A DNA stretch of 64,000 nucleotides from Thamnaconus septentrionalis (GCA_009823395.1 CM020512.1:2849905-2913904), one strand, 5' to 3'. Counted from the first letter of the stretch, positions 11,613 to 24,920 are shown. Program-made: numbers and translations. Notes: generated from the letters alone by a model not told the origin.

Positions 11613-14600
11613 TTACAACCGACAAAAGACTGCGCAGAAAATAAACACCAACAATAATAACGGCAGCTAAACAGTCTTAATGGCTGCTATTAGCGTGTGC
11701 AAAGCTTTGAGTCGTATTTGGAGGTGAGGCACAAAAAAAGCATTTGTGTATTACAAATGGACTGTAACTAGTGGTCTGTTTGGCCTTCTGGCGGCCGATC
11801 AGATTATTTACACGGTGGAAACATGTAAATGCCAGGGCAGTTAGTACAGCTGCTGCTGCCAAAAGATACCGTCTGGAGATACCGAAAAGATTACGTCGGG
11901 CTAAAAATGGACCTTTTTCAGCTGTAATGAATAAACACCATGTAGGTATGGGTTCTGTTTAAAAGAACAGTAAATGGTAACTTGCCAAGTGCATAGGAGT
12001 CAAATTAAAACGCAAATGCCTCCATCAGCTATTCAGTACATGAGGAATTTAACACCTCAAAGGCATTAACACAAACTCTGACAGACTGAAATGGCAAAAT
12101 ACAAAATTGCAAACATCCACGTGATAAAATTGGATGAAATGAAACTGACAGATCCAAGCCGTCACCCAGGTCAATCATCTGCCACTCTGAGTCCATTGAC
12201 TTACCCAGTCTAACACTTCCTGCCACCCTGCAGCCTAACTGGGTCTCTCAAGCTCACTGTCCAGTTTTTTTCCATTTCCTTCCAAGCCTTCCTCTGTCAG
12301 TCGGAGCACACGGCGTTTATCCTTGCTCCAAAGAGATAGCAACATTTATCACCACGGAAGCTGTCCCCAAGTCCACAGGATCAAACCATCGGTTCCTCTA
12401 TAAATGTCAGGCGGTCGTGATTTATGCTGCGCATGAAATTGATTAGATGGCTACAAACGCTGTAGTCACATGATTCACTACTGTCTATTTTCTTTTTTCT
12501 TTTTCGCAAGAACTTGCTTTAAAAAAAAAAAAAAGATGTGTTTCAAGGATGAAACAACACATTTCAGGACACCTTGACCAGCGCTTTTTGTACAATGTAT
12601 TTCTTTTGTTCCTCTTCTTCTGCTTTTTGGAGTCTCGGTCATCAGCCTTTATGAGGTGGCCTTCAGGACTCTTCAAAGAGGATGTTAGAGATAATGTAGC
12701 AGTCCCACTCCCTTGTACAAAGGCCGTTGTCTGATGTTTTTGCCATCAAAAGATGAGATGAGTTGATGTGTTACCGACACTGATAATTTCAAGGGTTTGG
12801 ACTCGAGACTTCAAAACACTACGTGGCAAAAATGTTGCAAAAGCCGATGACACGATGCTGCTGGCTACCCTCGGGCACTGAACTAGTGTGTGGGTGGACT
12901 TTGCTGTGTGAGACACTGCCAAGAAGAATCTTCATATCTGACAGCTATCATTCCAAAGTTCAGCCTCTCGGATGACCTGGGAACTGTCACTGTGCCACAA
13001 AAGTTTTCAGTTATTTTTTAGTAATAACTCTCCTGGAAAATATCCACGCCGCTGACCTTGGATCTCATCACAGTTGCGTTCATTAGCTGCTCTGTATGAG
13101 GTAAAGGCCATTTACAACCCTCCCAGCGTCACGCGGAGACGACTTCTGTCACCAAGATTGATGTTTCACGACTTATCGTCGCTGTTATCGGAGCAAACCT
13201 TCGTCAAAGGATACAACTCAGACTTGAGACTCATCAAACTTCACAGCTTTTTTTTTTATATATACTATCGGCATCATCAGCTGTTAAATAAACTGCTGTG
13301 ATCATTATATCATTCTGTGCCGCTGATATTCCCAATCCCCAGCAGTTAGAATAGCACACCACTGATAGGATGCTCTGCTTTGGTCTCTGGACCCTGGTTT
13401 TATAGCTGTCTGTCTGGCCAGTCCTTGGGATGATGACAGATGACTTTATTGGGGGAGCTGCATAGTCACGGCTAGCAGCCGGGACTTTCCATTAGTCATC
13501 TAACTAGAGCAATCAGCGTGGAAAATGTTTGTGAACACCCTCTTGACCCTCTTTCGTTTCTTTTCTTTTGTTTTTTTGGGGGGTTGTTTTCGTATCTGTA
13601 ACGCCAGAATGTAAGCCATCCTTTGGCCAGGCTTTAGTCTGTTAGAATGACACAAAAATAGGGAGAGACATGATAAATGCAAAGTGGAGAAGAAGCTCAT
13701 TTGGTGCTATTTGGTCTGTGGTTGTGGCAGATGGCTGAGGGTTGCTTGGACAAAGGAGGAGGGCGTTGGAGGGAGAGAGGAAAGTTATCTGTCCTTGGGC
13801 TGTGGGGCAGGAGCACAGTGCCGGCTTTATTCAGCGCCTCGGCCTTGTCGTTAAGGAGCGATGACACACTCCTCCAGGCCCACATTAATCTTTAACAGTG
13901 TGATTTCTAAAATAACACCAGTGTTTTCCCTGCCGCCCAAGAGACAGGAGAGACGGCCCTGCTCAGGCCTGCTGGGCTCAGGCAGGTTTTGTTATTTCTC
14001 TCCCTCTCTCTCTCCTTTTTCCTCCACAGTGTTACCATCTGAGATGAGTGGAAGGGCTGAGACCGTCGGCGAGAAGCTGGGTGCCGACTTTGCCGCGACG
14101 TCACCAGATGTGAAAAAGCCCTTGACCTCACTTACTCGGCCCAACAGTGGCAGCTCCAGTGGCTCCCTCGCGCCATACATTACTGTTGTTAACAGTGTTA
14201 TCACAGGGCCGTCCTGGGCAAGATAACGAGTGTAGCCGCTGATTGGCCTTAAGTGAACGAGGCTCTGGCTGCAGACACATAGACAGAGAGGGGAGTGTCG
14301 GTCAGACTGCCTCTGGTTAATGACAGTGGGGATATAGAAGGCTGGGAAAGGCAGCACCAAGAGAAACGGGACTAATGTTGTTTGGGTTCTGTGAGCCAGA
14401 CGGGAGTCACTCTCTTTACTTACTTCCCCTATCATGGCGAGGAAGGTATAGCTTAGCCGCTTGCTAAGTGTGATAGCGACTAACTGGGGGAGGGGCTTGG
14501 GGGTTGGGGGGTTTAAAGTGAAAGCGGCGCTCTGTTTCCGAGCGCCTGCCCCAAAACTGTTTGGTTGCGCTCGTTCTTTTTGTAGCCTCCAATTACTTCC

Positions 14601-15019
14601 ATCTGCGTTTAATCTCTCACCCCCCAACCCCGCCCCCCACCCCGCTCCTCTCCGCCTGCTTTCAGCTAAGCGCTCCACGCGGTACACAGAAGGTCACGCC
14701 AAGGCTAACATGTATCTATAATGCGTTCATCTCAGGCGGCCCCCCCGAGGAGCGGAGAGCCGCTTCGGCTCCTTGGCACGGTGGACAATGTGGGTGTTGT
14801 GCGGCGGAGCTGGCAGGGCTGCACACTCACAGTCGAGTCAATCTGGGGCCACTGCCCGTCCTGCCGCTCCACTGCCTCACTGAGACCCTCTTCATTCATT
14901 TTTATTTTGTGAATCGGTAACTTTAATTTGTTATAGCAGTTTATTTTTGTTCCCCATTCAATGTCTTGAGTCCCTCAGCGCCGCAGTGTGTTCCTGCTCT
15001 ATGAGCTTTGCGTCACTCC
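11613..15019. other. Non-coding intron stretch
   Basis: Mostly unique-looking sequence with poly-A near 12521-12534 and T-rich runs near 13248-13257 and 13561-13577. Segment 12370-12480 (ctataaatgtcagg...attgattagatgg) is enhancer-like. Open frames across 13990-14690 have no recognisable domain and no splice support. Confidence 0.4.
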
Positions 15020-15046
15020 GTGTGTGTGTGTGTGTGTGTGCGCGTG
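15020..15046. repeat. (GT)n/(GC) microsatellite
   Basis: A GT tract ending in CGCGTGCG. Confidence 0.93.
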
Positions 15047-15104
15047 CGCTCCACGAGAGCACTCCCTTTTTACATGGCTGACACCCGGCAGATTGAGACA
15101 TCAG

Positions 15105-15180
15105 GCGCCTGCTCGCTGTGCTAAATTAGCCATTCTTCTCAGGGGCTAATTGGAAATCTAAATGTTTTGCAGGGGGAGAG
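15105..15180. promoter_or_regulatory. Candidate regulatory block with inverted AATTAGCC pair
   Basis: AATTAGCC (15124-15131) and its reverse complement GGCTAATT (15144-15151) lie 12 bp apart in repeat-free sequence. Both contain TAAT homeodomain cores. Paired homeodomain sites are common in developmental enhancers. Untested. Confidence 0.28.
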
Positions 15181-15479
15181 AAGAGGTGTGAAGGAATGCT
15201 GCCTGCCGGGAAGCGGAAAATCAGATTACAGATTTTTTTTTGTATGTATTTCATTCAGGGATGCTTTATGTTAATGTTCTCTGATCTTGTTACTAAGTTT
15301 TGGACAAATCTGAGGGGAGACTACAATGAGTACGATGGAAATTTAACAGTTAGTATCAGGAACCTGTTGTTGAAGATATATTTCTATTTGAGGCTGCTGG
15401 TGGATTTAATGACCAAACAGTGAATTAGAGCGAAATACATTTCCATGCGTAATGACCTGACCACAAAGCGAAAAAAAAC

Positions 15480-15600
15480 CCAAAACAAAAACATTAATTA
15501 GTGCGCCGCCATCTGCATAATTCAGAATAAAATATGAAACAAGAAATGCCACATACACTAATTGACTAATTCATCACAGGACCTGGGAGTAAATGTTCTT
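15480..15600. promoter_or_regulatory. Candidate conserved non-coding element
   Basis: Contains cattaattag (homeodomain core), an adjoining gccatctgcataatt (E-box CATCTG next to an octamer-like word) and ctaattgactaattcat. No simple repeats were seen. Assignment is by texture only. Confidence 0.3.
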
Positions 15601-17198
15601 CTTGTTGTCGTAGTTTTGAATAATATTTTGCATAAAGCTGAGGCCTTCAAATAAACAAAAAGGGTGAGACAAAACACTTTTAAAACATTATGGTTACTTT
15701 TAAATACCATAATGATCAGTAGATATAAGTAAGTGCATGTCATTGTTTTCCTGCATCCGATTGCATTCTTCTGATGCAATCAGAGACACTTTCAAATTCC
15801 TAAAACCAGTAAAGCTTGTTTTTTTCTTTCAGAGGTAAATCTAATCTTCAAGTCAAAATAGTGTTTTGTTTTTTTTTGTTTTTTTTTTTACCAACCAGAA
15901 TCCTGTGAAAATGAGGCTGGCCTGTGCACAGTTATGGGCGGCACTCCCTGTTGTTGGGGGTGAGTGTGAGGTGCTGGGAAAAAGGGCTGTGCATTCACAG
16001 CAAATGAAGCCTGGTGAGTAACCGTGGAGAGGCTGCACCTTAACTGATGAGCCCAGAGACAACTTCCCAGCCCCTTCTCTGCCACACGGAGACACCCACA
16101 ATGCTAAAGACCTACTGCCATATTAAGAGCAAAACACAAGAAGCCTCTGAATGGCTTAGTTTTAGCCTCGGCCATGAAAACAAACACCGTGAATTGAGTT
16201 TTGTCTCATTGTTCTTAATTGGCAGCGGCAGGTTTTTGCCTCTTTTTCTTCTTCCTTCAATATGAATAAATGCGACAAGCTTCTGATCCCGGCTTTTCAG
16301 CCTCTGACTGTTTATTTATCTATTTCAACTACACCCGGGGGAACAAAAGGCATGCAGAATGGCCACTGACAGCCATGTCGAATATCTCTTTCTGCCAAAT
16401 CTGGCTGTTTTCTCTCACTGCTGTCACTTGATGTCTTTATGTGAGGCTGAGAGTTCGCCACGATGAAAAGGATCGGGGGCGAGCTGAGTGAGTGACCCCC
16501 GCAGGAGGGAGCACTAAAAGTAAAAAAAAGAAGAAGAAGAAGCAGAGAGCGAAAGCGAGGGATGGATGAACCAGAGGGGGGAGGAGGGAGGAGTGCAAGG
16601 CGGGGGGGAGGGGGGCACCCCTGCCGGGTCCCAGGCATCTTGGCTGGCAGTCCCCATCTTGGCTTCAGACGGCTTTTGTCAGAGAGGGGAAGAGAGGGTC
16701 TCTTCTTCACTTGGACATGGGAGAATAGATGTTTTGTCAGTCGGCGGAGGGGTGTCAGTGGGGGAGAATGGAGGGATGCTGAAAGAGGAAGAAAGCCAAG
16801 GGACCCATCTTCACAAGGGATGGGGTGGCCGGGGTGGGCAGCCCTTTTGGATTGGGCAGATGTTGAAATGGGGATGATTTATTAGCCTTAGTGTCCTCGG
16901 TGGCACTTGGCCACCATCCCAGTTTGAGCAGTGAGAGAGTGACTCGGGGTAAGAGACAGGGCGGCAGGAGGAGGAGGAAGAGGAGGAGGAGGAGGGGGAG
17001 GAGGGCAGCGACGTAACAGAGACATCTTAATACCTTCTATGGGCATGGGGCGCTCCTTGCTCTCCGACCGTCATGGTATTTTTGTCCAATTCTCTTGTAG
17101 AAAAATAACTTGGTCGGGAGTCATCTGCATCACTGAGCCAGACCTTGTCACCCAGCATTACCCTCGCCCTCCAGCACGACCCCCTCCCCGCCAATCCC

Positions 17199-17201
<3 letters not shown>
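15601..17201. other. Non-coding intron stretch with polypurine tracts
   Basis: T-rich runs near 15863-15890, then G/A-rich sequence (16520-16620; GGA-type repeats 16966-17010). Frames through 16562-16885 reflect the purine bias and have no recognisable domain. Confidence 0.45.

Positions 17202-17248
<47 letters not shown>
17202..17248. repeat. (CA)n microsatellite
   Basis: A pure CA tract of about 47 bp. Confidence 0.97.
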
Positions 17249-17250
<2 letters not shown>

Positions 17251-17415
17251 TATTGTGGCGCACTTACTGCCTTGCTTATGTAAAACAACAAATTACCAAA
17301 TTAACATTCCCAACAGTTCCTGCTCTCTTCACCGTACTGGCCAGAGACATTCTAAAACTTGCCAGGAAAACAAGTGGAAAAGAGAAAATGCCCCATCGGT
17401 GCATGTCGCTGCACC

Positions 17416-17463
17416 GCTGCTGCTGCTGTGTATGTGTGTGTGTGTGTGTGTGTGTGAGTGAGT
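17416..17463. repeat. (GCT)n then (GT)n microsatellite
   Basis: A few GCT units followed by a GT tract and a (GAGT) tail. Confidence 0.9.
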
Positions 17464-17655
17464 GTGTTTTGCATACGTGTGTGGTCAAGGAGACTCACAT
17501 TGTTCCTTCTGTTGCTATTAAAATAAAAAGAAGTCTGGGAGCTTCTGTCTGTCGCAGATTCCTGCAGCACTGGACCTGTGCCGTGAGCTGTCACATGTGC
17601 TGGAGTCAAAACAAGAACAAGTCACCCGCTAATGCCACCCACGAAAACTAGTGTG

Positions 17656-17662
<7 letters not shown>

Positions 17663-17698
<36 letters not shown>
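17663..17698. repeat. (GA)n microsatellite
   Basis: A GA tract of about 36 bp, strictly purine on this strand. Confidence 0.96.
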
Positions 17699-17704
<6 letters not shown>

Positions 17705-19676
17705 TCTGAGCCTATATACATGTATGTCCCCTGTTCAGACTTGAACGGCTGAATCCAATTCAGAGCAATATATCCCTCTAACATTCTTTTCTTCTCGAAT
17801 CAGTTCCCGGTAACAACCTGTACTACTCACAACAGGATGGGGAAGTTTGGATGACTTTCATTAGGGCTACCCAAGAGAAAGATTGATCGGCAAAGCGATT
17901 TACTGCCCAGTGTCCGTTCTGGCACTTCCACTTCTCTACGCCAGACTTCTCCCAATCCATCCCCTTCCATTTCTTTTGTGTCGATTCCTTCCCAAATCCA
18001 TAACTGCCGCCCTGAGGTAAAGAATCTTGGCTGCTAGCAGTACAGTACGCGTCCATCTCTGGCCTCTGTGACCACTGGCACAGATGAAAGAGACTGATGG
18101 GGAGACTGTGTGGGTGCGACGCTGGAGGATCGCAGTGGGCAAGAGCTGAACAAGAGGCAGGGTCATCGATCATCTCCAGGGACGGGGTCGCTGCAAAGGC
18201 AAGAGCAAAGAGGGAGGAGGTTGCAGGGTCAAGTCTCCATCACTCCCGTTGTCTTCTGTTCTCACCATCACCCGTGCGGCGACTGACCAGTCGGCAGGCC
18301 CCACTTCAGCGCCGCTTGGGCCGCGCTCCACCAAATTGTCCCCCCTCTTAGAGGAGGCCCCCTGGAAACTTTTGTCCCATTCATTAGTACAACAAATACA
18401 TACAGATGCTCAATGAAGGAGGATGCAGACGCACAAAGGGTATTCTGAGCACATCCCCCGTCCCCCGCTGAACGAGCGCCGATTCCCGAGACAATCTGCC
18501 CCTTTGTAAACAAACGGCTTGCTGAGGAGCTCATGCGAGCCGCGGTTTCGCTATTCAGAGTAAACGCGGACAGTCGGGTGGTTGGACAGGTTATAAGCTA
18601 AACCGCTATTCTTTGGCTGTTTTCAGGTTAGCGAAAGCAGCAACATGGGGGAAAAAGAGCCAATGTTGCATATGCCATTGAAAAAGACACCCCAGAGTAA
18701 CGGCAGAATGAGAATTGCGAATGAAAACGCTGGAGTTGCTGATTTCTTGTATCTCATAAATATCCCGTGAACGCGTCTGGAAAACCTGGTGGTCCAGCGT
18801 GAGCTGCTTCTCAACGGGCCAAAGTTCCATCTGTACCCTCATTCAGCCTCCAGTGGGGTTAATGGCTGTTGAATCGAACAGTGTCCATCAAAACGTGCAC
18901 ATTAGCAGAAAACGAAGAGAGAAAAAAATGATTTCTTTCCCATGGAGACGCGTCTTGATAGGAAGCGAGGCATACGGCGACCAGAGGTTAATTACAAACA
19001 TGGGACAATGACTCTGTGTGTGTGTGGGCAGCGGTGATGAATGTGAAGGACCAGGGAAGATGGGTCCAAGGGCACAAAGACTGGCATACATCTCCCTCCG
19101 ACCCCCCGTGACTGTTTCATCCAAACTCTCTCTTTTTTTAAACCACTCAATGGTCTGTTTTCTCCCATTTGTCCCATGAATTATGTAAATGGCTGTGGAA
19201 TCCCTTTTTTCCCCCCTCGTAGCGCGAGGAAGAAAAGATTTAAAGGGAGAGAAATGCCTCCTCCTCACTTTTCTCTCTTCCTCGCGCTCCCTCTGAACAA
19301 CCTTTCATGTTGGCAGCGTGGGCCTTGGGTTCTAGCTCTGGGACCATGTGAAAAGGATGACGGTGGCTGCATGGTTGGCGGTGGGGGAGGGTCAGAGCAT
19401 AATGACATATCCGAGGAGCTGAAGAGGCAGGCGGGGGGGAAAGAATGGCGTCCTTGTTGTTGGATGGCTTGACATTGATTAATGATGGGGGGGGGCAGAG
19501 AAGAGAGAAAATAAGAGCAGAGGGGTGGCACTGGTATAGTAGGCCAGACGTGGGGGAGCTGGACTCTGGTAGGGCTGTGGGACTCCGGAAGAGCCCCAGG
19601 GCTGCACTTCTGATCAGGAAGAGGGTCGGGCCACTGCGTATCACCATCCGTCAAAAGGTCTGCGCTCGCCTGCGTA
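17699..19676. other. Non-coding intron stretch
   Basis: Mixed unique-looking sequence. Segment 19140-19200 (tcccatgaattatgtaaatggc) is enhancer-like, and G-rich runs occur near 19380-19495. No gene was recognised. Confidence 0.4.
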
Positions 19677-19708
<32 letters not shown>

Positions 19709-19709
19709 C
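19677..19709. repeat. (GT)n/(GC)n microsatellite
   Basis: A GT tract ending in CGCGCGC, a purine-pyrimidine alternation that can adopt Z-DNA. Confidence 0.94.
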
Positions 19710-21428
19710 CTGGTGACACCCTGACCATTTAGCCCCGGGGATAGTCTGTCTTCCCTCATACACAAAAACACATGTAGGCGCACACAATTCAACGCAGGTC
19801 ACATCAATCGCCATCCATCAAAACGCTCCCGAAAGACTGTCGTCGTCATAATTATCGTCACCGTCAGTGATTGCTTTGGTGCCACTTTTCCCACACTCTT
19901 AAAAAAAAAAAAATCAGCTTGGCTACACAGAAAGAGAGCAAGAGAGAGCTCACAAGTCAAAGCGTCAACAGGTTAGGATGCTTTTGAACAATCTAACAGC
20001 TGCAAAGACAAGCACCAGCTTAACAGTGGATTTTAGAATGTATTATATGTACTGTACACATATACTGTATATATATGTTAGATAATTTAGTATCACTGAA
20101 TCAGGTTTCAATTTGTGTTTGTGTTTGCTGTATATGTTGTTGTATATGTGAAAACCTTTTTCGTCAGTCAGAAAAGTTATTTGCAGGACCAAACTCTGTC
20201 GTAACAAAAGTTAGAAAATCTTAATAATCTTAATAACTAAATCTTAATAATTTTTTGCTTTTTTTAAATAATTTCTTCTTTCCATCGTTGAAAATGCTCA
20301 ATTTAAAATCCCATTCACTTCTTATACTAACCGAGCACTGCTGACCTTTTCTACATCAGGAGCTACTCCAGGTCGCCTCTGTCTCCAGCCAAGAGGGATT
20401 TCAAAACCTCTCCTGGATGTCCCAGGATCCTTTGTCTCCACTCTCATCTATAGGTAAGCACAGTGTGCACCCCTTCCCCACCACCAGCCTCTTCAAAACT
20501 TTGCACAATAGCCAGATTTCCTCCCAATTTGCTGCCAGAGAATAGGAGGCTCAGGAACTCCTTTCATGAGCTTTGAATGGTGAGTCTAATTCAGACTCAA
20601 TCTTTGGGTTTGCCAGGCCTCACCCCAACCTTAGCTGGCCTTACTTTGGAGCTTCTAACTTTGGCTAATGCTAGGGGGCAATCCCACTGTTGAAGGACTT
20701 AGCCTTGTGCACATTTGTGCCTCTTTGGCAAAACACACTGGCTCGCATTTATACTTTTGTGCGTGCCATTTCAAATCTTACACGCCAAGGGTAAGCCGAC
20801 AGAGTGCTTAAGCTCTTTCTCAGTCATGTTTTGCTTCAGACATTTACACTCATTTCCATCTGGGACCTTCCAGCAGCAAACCTCATGCCTCTTGTGTTGG
20901 CCATCCCATGACCAGAGAGCAAAACTCACGATTCCTTTCTATAATAGCCTCACTCCTCCAACCTCAGAGTGCCCTTTAAAACATACATGTATGTGGTGAG
21001 CTTTTTTTTCTTTTTTTTTGATAGACTTTGAATTTACTCAACTGACCATTTGTTCTACTTGACCTCGCTGCACTTCTCTCCGCTCAATTATGCAGGCACA
21101 CACATCCACTTTGCATATTGGTCTCCCCCCCGCCCCCTCCGCAACACTCTCGAGGTCAGTTCTAATCAACCACCTTTCGGTCAAGTCCACATACACATAC
21201 ATTCGCCATTCTCACCAGAGTTCCTTAAAGACGCCCACCTTTCAGGTCCAAGGACTGCCATTAAAGCAATCAGGAGCTTTCTAAGCTAGGTCAAGAGCAA
21301 GGTGCTCACATGGGGATTCTGATTTGAATTATGCAAAGAGGGGAAAGGAGGAAAAAGAAGAAAAAAGAGGGATGGTGAAAAAATTGTCAAAGGAAAAAAT
21401 ACCTTCTGTAGTTTGTTCATATACATAA
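19710..21428. other. Non-coding intron stretch
   Basis: Poly-A near 19901-19913, AT-rich 20030-20290, then more balanced sequence to 21400. A donor-like ctatag|gtaagc occurs at about 20450-20460 on the plus strand, but no matching acceptor or conserved frame supports an exon. Confidence 0.4.
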
Positions 21429-21485
21429 ACATATATATGTATACACACACGCGCGCACACACACACACATATATATACATATATC
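21429..21485. repeat. Mixed (TA)/(CA)/(CG) dinucleotide repeat
   Basis: Alternating ATAT, ACAC and CGCG steps, strictly purine-pyrimidine alternating through most of the tract. Confidence 0.85.
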
Positions 21486-21680
21486 TACAAATACACAAAT
21501 GTAAAATTGTAAATAACACACAAATGTTTTTTTTTCTTTCGAGTGACTGAAACTCTGAGGAATTAGTTCTCAAGATTAATCCTAAATCCAGGATCTTGAC
21601 CTTCAGACTTGATGAAGCATTCAGAAAAACACAAGATGAAGGGTGAAACAGTAGGACCACCCGCAGATCTGTGCGAACTT

Positions 21681-21733
21681 GTGTTTGTGTGTGTGTGCGC
21701 GCGCGTGTGCGTGTGTGTGTGTGTGCGCGCGCT
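21681..21733. repeat. (GT)n/(GC)n microsatellite
   Basis: GT repeats with two CGCGCG interruptions. Confidence 0.92.
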
Positions 21734-22219
21734 CACTCATGTCTTACAGACAGATGAATAAGACGGGAAAGGAAGGAGAGATCAACTTTCCCTGTGTTCC
21801 AGTCAGTTTAGTGGTTCAGGACACTGACACAAGAGGAGAGAAAATTCTCTTGAAACACAACTGGAGCCTTTGTATCGTGAATGTGTGCTCATGTCAGGAA
21901 GCACAATGGTAAAGTGAATAAAAGCACGTTGAACTTGCAGAACACATTGGACATCAAAGACAGAGACTGAACACGTGGACCAACATACAAATGATGAAGA
22001 TCCTGTGAGAAAAGGCTGAAGAAAATGTTTTTTTTCTACACACCTATTTTGATTAAATGTCAACCTTGCAGAAAGAAAAATTAATAGCAGACTGAGGAAC
22101 AGATCAGAAGTGAAGTTTGAATTGACTGTAAAATACGGCGATCAACCCAAAGTCCTTCAGAAAGTGACTAAATTTCATCTCACTTGTAGAAAATACAGGC
22201 CTATAATTGCCCTGATGTC

Positions 22220-22620
22220 AACAGTGTCACTGTATGCATGCCCCCTTTGTGCAAAGAGTTAAGTGTCCTCTGGCCGAGCCCACCCTGTGGTGAACATAAT
22301 CATAACCCTGTCATCTCAAGGTTTAAGGCTCACTGCTGCGTCTTCTGGCACTAATATAGTGCAAAACTATAGGGGTTGCATTAGCCCCAGGTACTTCAGC
22401 GAGCATTGCAGCATAAAGAACTCCAGTCCCATTTAAGGCCACCAGCAGGCTCAGCTATGGGCCTACCTGTGATGGTCTAAATTAGTCACTTAATGATAGC
22501 CGTGCTGCAGGGAACAAGTGCTCAGACAAAGAATTACTGATTGGATTCTGATTTAGCGCAAGGGTCAGAAGAATATGATTCAGTGGAAGCTCTGACACTT
22601 CCTTGACTTCAAAAATAACC
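22220..22620. promoter_or_regulatory. Candidate conserved non-coding block
   Basis: About 400 bp without simple repeats, balanced in composition, with TATGCATG, CTAATATAG and gtctaaattagtcacttaatgatag words. Such long complexity in an intron otherwise full of microsatellites suggests constraint. Conservation was not tested. Confidence 0.28.
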
Positions 22621-22679
22621 GGGCTTTATGATTTGAAAGATTTTGTACATGTCACACTTATATAAAGTGAGAACAACTT

Positions 22680-22985
22680 TGCTTTGAAAACAACATGCTT
22701 CTACAGCCCATTTTACTGGGTTATTCTACAAACTATGTTATCAGAAATAATAATGAAAGAGATTTCTCTTTTTTTTAGAAAAGAAAAAAAGATAAATATA
22801 TATTTTATCATAACAGTCCAGATTATGCTCTATGGCTATATGACAATAACACAAAATAAACCAATTCATGAACATCTGCAGCTTGTGAGGTAAAAACATA
22901 AAATATAGTTTAACTAATTTATTATATTTATATATTTATAATTTATATTTTTTTTTTATTAATTGGGCATTTGTTTAATGTCTCA
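22680..22985. other. AT-rich non-coding stretch
   Basis: Strongly AT-rich sequence with T- and A-runs and ATTTATATATTTATAATTT-like phrases. No gene or recognised transposon ends were seen. Confidence 0.5.
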
Positions 22986-23049
22986 AAATCTAAGCAGGTT
23001 CACATGGAAATACGCACACAAACTGATTGTTTAAGCATGATTTTGAGAA

Positions 23050-23215
23050 ATAAACTCTTGCTTTCCCATGGGCTCATCAGCAAGGTCAAGTGCACAGCAA
23101 ATAGGTTCAAAGCTTCCTTTGAGTCTGGGGCCATATGGTCAGTAAGCAGCAAGATTAATGAGAAATGTGGACTGATTTTAGGGTTAATTGACTGTGTTAT
23201 TCACCCCTTTGGATA
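23050..23215. promoter_or_regulatory. Candidate conserved non-coding element with paired TCF/LEF words
   Basis: TTCAAAG (23106-23112, a perfect WTCAAAG word) faces CTTTGA (23117-23122) across four bases, forming an inverted pair of TCF/LEF core sites. Downstream are AGATTAATGAG and GGTTAATTGAC. Enhancer-like, but function is inferred from short words. Confidence 0.3.
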
Positions 23216-24872
23216 TGGAGTCCCATCTCCTTTGCAATACCAGTGCAGAAAGCAGCAGTTCCGAAACCGATGAAAAGATTTGGAGAGGACTTTCAGATGT
23301 GGTTAAAGACTTTTTAAATGTGATCTTTTCTATTGTGCTGTATTTAACTAAATTAGTTACAATTTCTTCATTTTTAATATTTTTGGAAACCTGTATTGTT
23401 TGCATATGATGACACAACCACGTCATTGAATGGAATGATCTGTTTGAACTCTTAGCTAGATATCCCATATATGAATGCATCTAAAAATAAATAAATAATC
23501 ATTTCAATGGGTGTTACTATCTTGGTTGAGAGGTTTGTGAAGACTGTTTTCCAGTTGCAGAGATGCGAAGAGGGGTGGAGGAGTTTGGTCATGTGGAAGA
23601 GGGCAGGAGGTGAGTGCTGATCTGTAAGATAAAACCGTGCTACCTTTGCTGACCTCCCTGTCAGGTCACTCCCTTAACTGGACAAGATGGGAGGTATTAA
23701 GTGGCCTGCTGTACCGCTAGGTTGAGTTGCTTTTCTGCAAGCCAGGGAGGAAAACCTAAACCAGCTCCCATCTTCACTTCAGTGGGAGCGTTTGTTTTGA
23801 TTTTCTTTCCTCTCTTTCTCACAGACAAACCTGAGAGGGCCAACTTATCTGGGACAGTGTGAGGGGAAACGGGGCTTCTTGCCACTTGAACACTAGAACT
23901 TTAAGCCTGCAACAGATCGCCGGCTCTCTCTGCCAATGTCTTCCTTGACTGAAATGTAATGCTGACAAACTTAAAACAAGAGAGAGCGTTTGCCAACATA
24001 GCAACCAAGAGAGAAACTATCAGCATAAAATAAGAAAATAGCATGGTATAATCAAAACAATGTAAAAGTAAAAGTGAACCAAAAAAATTAAGTGTTCCAG
24101 TTCTTCAGTGGGCTTGATATCCAGATGCCAAGAATCAGATTAAAAGTCACAAGCAAGATCTTTATTTCTTTAGAACATCTCCAGGCTTCCTGTTAGAAGT
24201 CAACAATGTGAGCTGGTGCCCACCCACATCTTTAGACCAGGGAACACAGGGAATGCCAAGAGAACAGGAGGAACAATTTGCTCATTCTCAACCTAGACAT
24301 GGGGGCTTTGGACGAAAGGGGGGAGCAGGGGGAAGACACCCAATATCCAAAATCCCTCTCTCAGGGCCATCATGTGAAGAATTCCCCCCTTCTCTCCTCC
24401 TCCTCCAGTGCCCCCTCCTCCTTTCCTCTTCTCTTCTTTTCTTTTTTAATCAAGCCGTCTGGGGTTGTCAGGTCTTTTGAGACGAGGACTCCCAGCCATG
24501 TGAAAAGTTAATCCCTTGTGGGCCTTCTTCTCCGTGGCGCTCATCTCCCTGGGAACACTGGTGGTGGCTTGCAGGCAGGTGGTGGTGGTGGTGGCGGGCG
24601 GAGGGAGGTGAAAGGGAGGGAGGGATGGATGGAGGGATGAAGGCAGCGATGAACACGAGGCCACCGAGACCAAAAGTTTGAGTGGCAAGGACTCTCGACA
24701 AACTCATTACCAAATCGGAATACCTGAACTTGTATCCGGGGTCTGGCTCCGTCCCTCTACCGCACCAATTCAAAACCAACAATGTTTTCCTCCTCTCCTC
24801 TCCTCCTTTATCATGCACCCATTCTGTGCCAAGCCCCAAGTCCAAGACCTTTTGATGGGGCCCCCTCCATCT
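23216..24872. other. Non-coding intron stretch
   Basis: AT-rich to about 23520, then mixed. Pyrimidine-rich runs lie near 24385-24450 and a GGT/GGA-type repeat near 24578-24640. No gene was recognised. Confidence 0.4.
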
Positions 24873-24907
<35 letters not shown>

Positions 24908-24920
24908 GGACGGACGGAGG
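24873..24920. repeat. (GACA)n / (GACG)n tetranucleotide repeat
   Basis: GACA units followed by GACG units, a clean tetranucleotide microsatellite. Confidence 0.95.

Noticed and set aside
13050..13068. Minus-strand ATGAGATCCAAGGTCAGC, reading MRSK followed by a GT, reminiscent of the PRDM16 start exon
   Set aside because: It lies downstream of exon 2 in gene order, the following residues (VSGVDIFQ) do not fit the expected basic MRSKARARK, and a four-residue match is expected by chance.
13992..14687. 231-codon minus-strand open frame
   Set aside because: No recognisable domain, low-complexity Ser/Leu/Arg composition and no splice signals; length alone is not evidence in 64 kb scanned in six frames.
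20340..20460. Possible plus-strand exon ending in ctatag|gtaagc with an open frame upstream
   Set aside because: Only a donor-like word is present. No convincing acceptor, no recognised protein and no second exon were found.
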